DNA of 64,000 nucleotides from Polyangiaceae bacterium (GTDB lineage Bacteria > Myxococcota_A > Polyangia > Polyangiales > Polyangiaceae), in NCBI GenBank assembly GCA_041389725.1, contig JAWKRG010000004.1:434001-498000 (forward strand). Direction: 5' to 3'. Below the pieces are notes generated by a model. It ran no database searches, had not been told where the DNA came from, and saw nothing but the letters and a program-made list of their open reading frames with translations. How positions within the stretch are numbered: position 1 is the stretch's first letter; each line of letters opens with the position of its first letter. A program made the translations under genes and the position numbers. This document shows, piece by piece, positions 58,191 through 64,000 of the stretch.

Positions 58191-58898
58191 ACTCAGTTCG
58201 CCAAAGCGCCCCTGCGCAACCTCGCACCTGCACTCTCCGGCGCCACGCATCCCGCTCACCATCGCGGTGCCGCAGACCACGCTGCTCAGCTACGCAGCTG
58301 CCAGCCCCAGCAACCGCCGGCCCACTCGCCTGCCTCACCCGCTCTCGATATCAGCGAACTCGCACCACGCCGCGCCGATCTCGAGACCGGGCGCGTTCGC
58401 GCGCACCAGTGCATTCCCGGATCAGCCCCGCACCCAGGAACCACGCTGACAGTCCGGAACCGAGAGCTCGACGCGATGCGCGCACCCCTTGCCGCGCGAC
58501 TCGAGTCGCCAGCCCCCGTCCATCGCGCGCTCGTTGCCGCGCGACCCCAGGTGCCGATCCCTGTCTGTCGGGACGCGCGCGCAGCCCGAAGCACCACCCC
58601 GTATTCATCGCGCCTCCTCTGCGCGCTTTGAATCGCGCACACACCGGAGCAAGTGCGAGCACTCGCAGGCGGCGGCGTATCGTTTCGCAAAGGTCGTGAT
58701 GCGAAGGGCGTTGCGCGCTGGCACAGCTGCACTCCGCAAGCACAGGCTGCACCGCCACAGCGAACTGCAACCCTCCACACCGTCACGCCGCCCCCCGCGA
58801 GGCGGGCCCCATCCAAGGCCCGCCTTCGGCGACGAATTCGTGAGGTCGGCAGATCGCGCCTGCGCGTGCGACTTCCGCGCGACGTGCGTGCGAAGCGC

Positions 58899-58962
58899 GT
58901 TGAGATACGCGCGCCCATGACGTGACGGTTCGATTCCGTCACAGTCGATACAGGCGCGCGCT
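58899..58962 (+). repeat. Foldback intergenic element, copy 3
   Basis: Starts GTTGAGATACGCGCGCCC and ends CGATACAGGCGCGCG, matching both ends of copies 1 and 2. Its centre is different, being a perfect hairpin at 58922-58942 with loop TTCGATT. Confidence 0.75.
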
Positions 58963-59032
58963 GACAGTTGGAGTCAGGGCCTAGGGCACAAGGTAGCGAC
59001 TGATACGGGCGTACCTAGCCCGAACCATCCGG

Positions 59033-59428
59033 CTACTCCTCCTCATCGGGATCTCGCCTCGCCCCGAAAGGAAGTCCGCAGTGCACGCAGCATCGTCGAG
59101 TAGCGTTGGTCGGCGCCGGCTTTGCACGGGGTGGTGGGAGCCGCATGATGGCACGCCTCGCGGCGAGGCTGGACCAATGGCTACCAGTCCAGTGCGAAAG
59201 TGGATCTGCGCACCGGGGGCATTTGAACATCGCGTGCCAGTTGCCGAAAACCAAGACTCCCAGGACGCCCACGATGAGCCCCGACCAGCCGCGGAGAGCC
59301 ACACCCACGCCGACCGACACCAGAGCCGCCAAACCCACCAGCCTCCGTACCCGCCAGGCTCGGATGTACCTCGCGTTCGGCTCCGCGAACTTCTCCGGTT
59401 CGGTTCGATACGGAGAGCCATGCGCCAT
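59033..59428 (-). CDS. Small membrane protein with a zinc-ribbon
   Basis: This 131-aa protein has a basic N-terminus, a hydrophobic region with two short helices (about 30-65, LVGLAALVSVGVGVAL and LIVGVLGVLVFGNW), and two CxxC pairs (CPRC about 70-73 and CVHC about 111-114) of a zinc-ribbon. The acidic C-terminus is DPDEEE. It lies 12 bases after the flavin reductase gene on the same strand, so they are probably one transcript. Function is unknown. Confidence 0.75.
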   Translation of the reverse strand: MAHGSPYRTEPEKFAEPNARYIRAWRVRRLVGLAALVSVGVGVALRGWSGLIVGVLGVLVFGNWHAMFKCPRCADPLSHWTGSHWSSLAARRAIMRLPPPRAKPAPTNATRRCCVHCGLPFGARRDPDEEE

Positions 59429-59440
59429 GTCTTCCCCCGC

Positions 59441-59974
59441 TCAACGCTCCCCACGATCCCTCAGGTGCTTCTCCAGCGCGACCATGGCGTCCCGGATCTT
59501 CGACGCGACGGCCGGCGTGGTCAGCATCTGTTCTTCGGTCGTGCAGGCGCCCAGTAGCTGAATCGAGACGGACGCTTCGTCTATGATCTCCGCGGACATG
59601 GTGCGCAAGATCTCCAACAGCGCGTCGTACGCATGGTGGGAGCGGGGCGACGTGTTCACCACCGCAACGGGCATGTAGACGAAGCGCTCGAAGCCAACGA
59701 GCCAATCCAGCGCGTTCTTCATGACACCAGAGACGCCGTGGGCATACTCGGGGCTGGCGATGAGCAACGCGTCCGCCCCCTCGACCTCGCGCCAGAGGTC
59801 GCGCACCGGCGCGGGCAAGTCCGATTCGAGATCGGGATTGAACAGCGGCAGCTCCCCGAGGCGCGGGTAGATCGAGACGGCCAGCCCCGGCGGCGCCAAC
59901 CGCGACGCCGAACGACAGAACGCCGCGTTGATGGAGACAGCTCGGAGACTACCGACGAGCGCTAGAACGTTCAT
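59441..59974 (-). CDS. NADPH-dependent FMN reductase
   Basis: The ATG at 59974 gives 177 aa. The flavodoxin-like signature GSLRAVSINAAF (about 8-19) forms the FMN phosphate loop, and SPEYAHGVSGVMKNALDWL (about 80-98) is the second family block. Such enzymes reduce FMN, quinones or chromate-type oxidants with NAD(P)H. Upstream in-frame extension lacks a good start. The small zinc-ribbon gene follows. Confidence 0.9.
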   Translation of the reverse strand: MNVLALVGSLRAVSINAAFCRSASRLAPPGLAVSIYPRLGELPLFNPDLESDLPAPVRDLWREVEGADALLIASPEYAHGVSGVMKNALDWLVGFERFVYMPVAVVNTSPRSHHAYDALLEILRTMSAEIIDEASVSIQLLGACTTEEQMLTTPAVASKIRDAMVALEKHLRDRGER

Positions 59975-60061
59975 GAGTTGTGTTCGATGTTTGTGCAGAT
60001 GCGTTTCGAGTGCGTGACCGCCGCCAGCACGCCACGAGCCAATCACCACAGCGCCAGAATA

Positions 60062-60463
60062 CTACCCGGACCAGCCGCCAAACGTCTTGGCGGCATCTTC
60101 GAGTTCAGTGGGAACGACCGCGAGTCGAGCCAGGACGCCCTCCACGCGGTTTCGCCAGTCGGCATGGACGCGCCAGAAGTCGGGCCCGAGCCGGAGCAGG
60201 CTGTTCAACAGGTCGCCGGGATAGAGATCGCCAGCGACGAGGGCATCTCGTTCGACCACGTCGAGCGCTAGGGGCACCAGGAAGCGAAGACCAATCTTCT
60301 GCCCGATCATGATGCGCAGGTCTTCGACGCCGAACTCGCCAATCGGCTTCCGTCGGAGCCTGTGACAAGTTGCGACGAGGTATGATTCGTACGTAGGAGC
60401 CGCCCATGCAGGCGGATCAAGTTCGTCGAGAGTCTTGGCGAGCAAGGACGGATCCATCGACAT
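60062..60463 (-). CDS. CdiI-like contact-dependent inhibition immunity protein, orphan
   Basis: The ATG at 60463 has a GGGGGAA site; an in-frame GTG at 60481 is an alternative. The product is 133 aa. The block SYLVATCHRLRRKPIGEFGV, then LRIMIGQKIGLRFLVPLALD and AGDLYPGDLLNSLLRL, matches a family annotated as CDI immunity proteins. No toxin or CdiA/CdiB gene is adjacent, so it is an orphan, perhaps giving protection from neighbours. It has no signal peptide and is cytoplasmic. Confidence 0.8.
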   Translation of the reverse strand: MSMDPSLLAKTLDELDPPAWAAPTYESYLVATCHRLRRKPIGEFGVEDLRIMIGQKIGLRFLVPLALDVVERDALVAGDLYPGDLLNSLLRLGPDFWRVHADWRNRVEGVLARLAVVPTELEDAAKTFGGWSG

Positions 60464-60560
60464 CGCGTGCGGTTCCCCCACCTCGAGCGCGATGCCCGCG
60501 GTGTCGAACTAGAACTCAAGCTTGGGGCCAAACAGTGACCAGGACAACCCGCAACCCAAG

Positions 60561-60812
60561 CTACTTGCCAGGCGCGTCTCGATCCAAGATGCACTTGATG
60601 TCGTCGGCCACGGAGTCCACCCCATTGCAGGAGTAGGTCGCTGTCTGACCGCAACCGCTCGCGGAGTAGCTGCTGCCCGACACTTTGGTGACGCTGATGC
60701 GCTCCTCCGGGCAGTCGAAGTCATGCGCGGCGCGTGCGTGAACCGTGTCCTCGGCCGTGAAGCAGGCCGAGAGCAAAACCGAAAGGACGAAGAAGTATAC
60801 GGTGCGATGCAT
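60561..60812 (-). CDS. Small Cys-containing lipoprotein
   Basis: The ATG at 60812 gives 83 aa with a short signal and lipobox LSAC. The mature part (HARAAHDFDCPEERISVTKV, then YSASGCGQTATYSCNG) has four Cys and a strand pattern seen in small periplasmic lipoproteins of myxobacteria. The C-terminus is acidic and ends DRDAPGK. A role in the envelope is likely; none is known. Confidence 0.7.
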   Translation of the reverse strand: MHRTVYFFVLSVLLSACFTAEDTVHARAAHDFDCPEERISVTKVSGSSYSASGCGQTATYSCNGVDSVADDIKCILDRDAPGK

Positions 60813-60999
60813 TGCTTCCTTGGAACCCGACCAACCGGCCCACTCCCGGCTCCAACTGAACCCTGGTTTCATCGTATCACCCCGTGGGGGGCGGCGGGTT
60901 GTCGATGGTGCGCAGCGTCGTCCTGACGAAGCCGCAACTCGAGCAACGAGCGAACATCCCAACTCCATCACCACCGTCACGCCCTGTGATCCCGCACCC
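60813..60999. other. Intergenic region, nothing recognised
   Basis: 187 bases before the small lipoprotein gene (60812) and past the stop of the methyltransferase (61000), both on the minus strand. No repeat or terminator was seen. Confidence 0.5.
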
Positions 61000-61746
61000 T
61001 CACTCCCCCACCACCAACCGCAGTCCCGCGTCGTACTCGTCGAGTTGGCGCAGGTGTCCGTGCTTGGCGTCCCAGGCGCCGCTGGCGAGATCTGCGGCGA
61101 GGGCCGTGACGACTCGCTCCACTACCTCACTACTCTGCCGCGCAAAGCCCGAGGTGGCGTTGCGCGCGTCGGCGTCGAGCACCCACTCGGGATGCGCCCA
61201 GAATGCGCCGAGCATGCGGTCCGTGGTGTCGGCGGCGATCGGTACCGTCTCCACTGTTCCACCGCCGAGCCACTGCGCGATGGTCTCCGGCGGCGGGAAG
61301 ATGCGCCGGTCCAGCTCGGCCACCTCGGTGAGGTATTCCGCCATCAGCCACATGTTCCCGCTCACTTCCGCGTCGTAGGTCAACACCACCACGGGACCGC
61401 GCGCCACGCGACGAAGCTCCTTCACTCCCGCCTCTCGTTCTGCGTCCCAATGATGCACGGTGAGGATCGCCATCGCGGCGTCGACGCTTCGATCTCGAAG
61501 GGGCAGCGCTCCCGCAGAGGCACGAATCGCCGGCACGCGCTGCGGCGCTCGCTGCGCCGCCATCACGTCGCTCGGCTCGATGGCGATCACGTGCCGGTCC
61601 GGCGGCTCGTAGGATCCCGCGCCCGCACCCACGTTGACCACCGTACGCGCATCACCCAGCGCGCGCGCGATCCGCGCCTTGATGCGCGGATCCTCCCGCC
61701 GCTGCGAAGCGTAGCCATGACCAATGCGGTCGTAACGAACGGACAC
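61000..61746 (-). CDS. Class I SAM-dependent methyltransferase
   Basis: The likely start is the GTG at 61746 (SVRYDRIGHGYAS); an ATG at 61806 would add a low-complexity repeat-derived stretch. The product is 248 aa. SAM motif I is VVNVGAGAGSYEP (about 37-49), then AIEPSDVMAAQR, LPLRDRSVDAAMAILTVHHW and RVARGPVVVLTYD. It resembles UbiE/COQ5-type enzymes of unknown substrate. The 3' side faces a small lipoprotein gene on the same strand. Confidence 0.85.
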   Translation of the reverse strand: MSVRYDRIGHGYASQRREDPRIKARIARALGDARTVVNVGAGAGSYEPPDRHVIAIEPSDVMAAQRAPQRVPAIRASAGALPLRDRSVDAAMAILTVHHWDAEREAGVKELRRVARGPVVVLTYDAEVSGNMWLMAEYLTEVAELDRRIFPPPETIAQWLGGGTVETVPIAADTTDRMLGAFWAHPEWVLDADARNATSGFARQSSEVVERVVTALAADLASGAWDAKHGHLRQLDEYDAGLRLVVGE

Positions 61747-61752
61747 GCGCGT

Positions 61753-61850
61753 AGTGTAGATCGGTTTTGTTGCCCCCACGCCCGCGCCTGCGCAGTTTGC
61801 CCCCATGCCCGCGCAGTGTACCTTGGTTTTGTTGCCCCCCCACGCCCGCG
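61753..61850 (+). repeat. Repeat of a GTTTTGTTGCCCCC segment
   Basis: GGTTTTGTTGCCCCC followed by CACGCCCGCGC occurs near 61763 and again near 61829, with a related TTTGCCCCCATGCCCGCGC between. It lies just upstream of the methyltransferase start on the minus strand. Confidence 0.7.
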
Positions 61851-61944
61851 CACGCGGAGCACAAGCGCAACCCCAACTTCAGCGTCTCGCGCGGGCTTCC
61901 CCCCCAAATCGGCCGCTCCGCGGCCTCAGGGGGGGACCACGCAG

Positions 61945-63225
61945 TCAAAAGTAGATCTTCGCGTCCAGGTGATAGATCCGGGGATACAGGCCGAACTCGC
62001 TCTCGGGGGTGATCGCCGTTGCTTCGTAGCGTGGGCCTTTGCCGACGGGGATGAAGGCGCCCGCGACCAGTAGCGTGTTTTCGGCGACGTCGAAGTCGAG
62101 TTCGGGCGCCAAGATCGCGCTCGGGTCCTCCGCGTTCAGGATGGCGGAACCGAGGGCATGCAGCAGGGGATGGAGCTCCCAGTCCGCGGCGACTCCAACA
62201 TACAGACGACCCACGTTGTACGCTTCGCCCACGGCAAAGCGCGGGCTCGTCATCTCATCCAGGTAGTACTTGGGTTTCGGCGCGCCCGAACCGTTCACGT
62301 ACGCCTCGGCCGTGAACAGGAGCTTCTCGTGGAGTTGGCTGGTGCTGCCGAGCACTGCGCGCTCGAAGGCCGCGCGCCCGTAGCGTCGGCGCTCGGTGTC
62401 TGGAACGTAAGTGACGGTGGTGGAGCCGTGCAGATCCGTGCCGCCTCCGAGATCGACGAACAGATCGATTCCCCCCACGGCGTCACCGCGCACGTAGCCA
62501 CCCAAGGCGCCTAGACGAAGCTTCGCCACTGACGCTTCCACGCGCGCGAGCACGGCCGACCCATCCTTGCCAACTTCGAAATCGCTCTTTGGTTCGCGCT
62601 TGCCCAGCGCGCCCACCAGCATCAGCGTTGCGCCATCGGTGACGGGCAAGTCCAGGCGCACGGCGTCCACACCGGGCTTGTATTCGGTGTTGAGTTGCAG
62701 CGGAGAGAAGGGCACCAGCAAATCCTCGGGCGTCCAGATGTGCCCGCGACCGATGGTGATGGGCTGGCGGCCGAGGGTGAGGCTCATGTCGTCGAAGCTT
62801 GCGCGGGCGTACAGCCAATCGATTCGGTTCTGCAGCTGAAAGCGCGAGTGATCGACGGCGCTCCAAGCGAGGGGAAGCCACGTGGGCGTGGCTGCGCCTT
62901 TGCCGATGGATAGCGTGCTGCCCAAGAGCGACGCCGGCAGCGTGCTCGACGAACTGGTCAGCTCGTCGTGGATCACGACGGCAAACTCCGGATGTTTCAA
63001 CTCCAACTTCGGGCGCAGCGCAACGATGGAAACAGCGGCGGGGTTCTCGTCTCTTGGTACGAAGGGGGCACTGAGCGGTCCTCCGTGGAGCAGCAGATTG
63101 TAGGAACGCACCGCGCCGCCAGCCACGAAGGAACTCTCCTCCAGGGGGTCCTCCGAAATCACGAACGCGTGAGCCGGCAGCGCCAGGGCCAAGCAAGCGA
63201 CAGCGACCAAGCCACGCTTCAGCAT
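61945..63225 (-). CDS. Outer-membrane beta-barrel protein
   Basis: The 426-aa protein has a signal peptide (about 1-20, ending AHA). The rest alternates polar and hydrophobic residues in strands with glycine turns (NRIDWLYARASFDDMSLTLG, DGATLMLVGALGKREP), as in barrels of the porin or alginate-export type, and ends with the aromatic DAKIYF expected for barrel insertion. The start shares one base with the stop of the ABC ATPase gene (TGATG), so the three genes permease, ATPase and barrel form an operon. It may be the outer-membrane exit of that transporter, or a client. Confidence 0.82.
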   Translation of the reverse strand: MLKRGLVAVACLALALPAHAFVISEDPLEESSFVAGGAVRSYNLLLHGGPLSAPFVPRDENPAAVSIVALRPKLELKHPEFAVVIHDELTSSSSTLPASLLGSTLSIGKGAATPTWLPLAWSAVDHSRFQLQNRIDWLYARASFDDMSLTLGRQPITIGRGHIWTPEDLLVPFSPLQLNTEYKPGVDAVRLDLPVTDGATLMLVGALGKREPKSDFEVGKDGSAVLARVEASVAKLRLGALGGYVRGDAVGGIDLFVDLGGGTDLHGSTTVTYVPDTERRRYGRAAFERAVLGSTSQLHEKLLFTAEAYVNGSGAPKPKYYLDEMTSPRFAVGEAYNVGRLYVGVAADWELHPLLHALGSAILNAEDPSAILAPELDFDVAENTLLVAGAFIPVGKGPRYEATAITPESEFGLYPRIYHLDAKIYF

Positions 63226-63914
63226 CAGCGAAGCTCGTCCTCCACGACCCGTCCGTCCTCGAGGTGCACGATGCGTCGCGCGCGCGCCATCACCCGCGGG
63301 TCGTGAGTGCTGAACAAGAAGGTGAGCTGTCGGGCATGATTCAGCTCCACCATCAGATCCAAGAGAGACTCCGCGCTCTTGCTGTCTAGATTGGCCGTGG
63401 GCTCATCTGCGAGCACTAGCGTGCGTGCAGAGGCGATGGCGCGGGCGACGGCAACGCGCTGCTGCTGGCCCCCGCTCAGCTCGGCGGGACGACGACCCAG
63501 CATGTCGCCGAGGCCCACGGCGCGCAGCACCTCGCTGGCGCGCTCACGGCATTCTTCGCGCGGCGTGCCTTGCAGCTCCAGCACCAGCTCGGCGTTCTCC
63601 AACGCCGAAAGCACGGGCAGCAGGTTGTAGGCTTGAAACACGAAGCCAATGTGGTCTCGGCGCATGCGCGCCAGCTCGGCTTTACTCATGGCGGACAGAT
63701 CCTTGCCGCCCACACGAATGCTGCCGCTGGTCGGGCGATCGAGCGCACCGATCAAGTTGAGTAGCGTGGTCTTGCCGGAGCCCGAGGGCCCCGCGAGAGC
63801 AGTCAGCTCCCCGGGCTCGACCACCAGATCTACGTCGCCCAGAGCAACGACGTCGTGCTGTCCTTGGCGGTAGGTCTTGCAAAGCCCACGGGCTTCGACG
63901 GCAGGCTCACTCAT
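63225..63914 (-). CDS. ABC transporter ATPase, LolD/MacB type
   Basis: This 229-aa protein has Walker A GPSGSGKTT (about 42-50), signature LSGGQQQRVAVARAI, Walker B TLVLADEPTANLD, and switch His in STHDPRVM. The GFVFQAYNLLPVLSALENAEL block is typical of LolD/MacB-type ATPases that pair with FtsX-family permeases. It likely powers lipoprotein release or export of a substrate. Its start overlaps the end of the permease gene by eight bases, and the barrel gene follows at once. Confidence 0.95.
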   Translation of the reverse strand: MSEPAVEARGLCKTYRQGQHDVVALGDVDLVVEPGELTALAGPSGSGKTTLLNLIGALDRPTSGSIRVGGKDLSAMSKAELARMRRDHIGFVFQAYNLLPVLSALENAELVLELQGTPREECRERASEVLRAVGLGDMLGRRPAELSGGQQQRVAVARAIASARTLVLADEPTANLDSKSAESLLDLMVELNHARQLTFLFSTHDPRVMARARRIVHLEDGRVVEDELR

Positions 63915-64000
63915 GGCGCAGTGCCTCCACGGGCTCGAGCCGCGCAGCGCGTAGCGCGGGATAGATCGCTCCCAACATCACCAGCCCGAGGACGATGAGG
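63907..64000 (-). CDS. ABC transporter permease (FtsX family), C-terminal part only
   Basis: The visible last 30 residues read LGLVMLGAIYPALRAARLEP then VEALRHE, the standard end of an FtsX/MacB/LolC permease after its last transmembrane helix. The gene runs off the right edge. It overlaps the ATPase start by eight bases (stop at 63907), so the two are co-translated. Confidence 0.85.
   Translation of the reverse strand, partial: LIVLGLVMLGAIYPALRAARLEPVEALRHE

Larger units (their letters stand above)
57791..58980. other. Non-coding or decayed region of about 1.2 kb
   Basis: No frame has a family match or normal composition. It holds a 15-bp GC-rich minisatellite (57863-57955), a second cluster of the CTTCGCTGGCGAA unit (58000-58190), and foldback element copy 3 (58899-58962). 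In the minus direction the second cluster reads VRQRR/VRQRA, as in the HNH linker, so the region may hold the remains of another HNH-type linker. Confidence 0.55.

Noticed and set aside
57684..58280. A Gly/Arg-rich gene on the minus strand
   Set aside because: The translation is made of minisatellite and repeat units and has no domain; it is best seen as a decayed region.
58922..58942. A tRNA T-arm-like hairpin with loop TTCGATT
   Set aside because: The stem is 7 bp and no acceptor, D or anticodon arm is present upstream; the hairpin is instead the centre of foldback element copy 3.

Overview
The window is a high-GC, gene-dense chromosomal segment, most likely from a myxobacterium of the Polyangiales/Polyangiaceae type. 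The signs are several Ser/Thr kinases with extracytoplasmic tails, PEGA and PilZ paralogues of the myxobacterial kind, an MXAN_5187-C-like protein, many Gly- or Cys-rich lipoproteins, a DUF222-like HNH protein with a RuvA-C-like tail, and frequent 1-4 base ATGA/GTGA/TTGA gene overlaps. The genus is an inference from gene content. No rRNA, tRNA or CRISPR array was found.

Layout. 1-3.5 kb: a partial secreted protein, a NUDIX hydrolase overlapping an NAD-kinase-like gene, a Cys-rich lipoprotein and a small barrel protein. 3.5-8 kb (minus): phoH-like, GAF/HD-GYP and enolase (eno) in one operon. 8-11.5 kb: a transpeptidase-domain PBP, small basic proteins (one with a leaderless-looking promoter), a lipoprotein and a PEGA protein. 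11.5-12.7 kb: an intact IS630-family element placed between two convergent genes. 12.7-19.6 kb (minus): a formyltransferase-like gene, a PilZ protein, a giant metalloprotease/propeller/barrel protein and a Ser/Thr kinase. 19.6-27 kb (plus): ftsE, ftsX and a degenerate LytM (EnvC-like) gene, two small proteins, an 868-aa PEP-utiliser-type protein and an RluA-type pseudouridine synthase. 27-39.4 kb: a zinc-ribbon kinase, the MXAN_5187-like protein, lgt with a long Lys-rich tail, a single-chain PheRS-like protein, an alpha/beta hydrolase, a metallophosphoesterase and a GGYQQQP-repeat lipoprotein. 39.5-48.2 kb: a FecCD permease with coaX, a HEAT-cyclophilin lipoprotein with a DUF218 gene, an S41 protease, pcnB and a GbsR-like regulator. 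48.4-55.4 kb: an FHA protein, a signal-peptidase-like protein lacking its catalytic residues, a protein of eight Cys-rich double modules, a methyltransferase and lipoproteins. 55.4-59 kb: a decayed zone with a DUF4304 fragment, a frameshifted HNH gene and minisatellites. 59-64 kb: a flavin reductase, an orphan CdiI-like immunity gene, a methyltransferase, and an ABC permease/ATPase pair followed by an outer-membrane barrel gene.

Themes. Cell-envelope work dominates: FtsEX with its coiled-coil partner, a PBP, Lgt, an S41 protease, barrels and lipoproteins. Signalling includes two STKs, an FHA protein, HD-GYP and PilZ. The most distinctive non-coding signal is a set of dispersed intergenic repeats. 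One is a 15-bp unit (CAACCCGGGTCGTTT) in arrays of 2, 7 and 5 copies. Another is a 64-95 bp foldback element present three times with conserved ends. A third family sits mainly between convergent genes.
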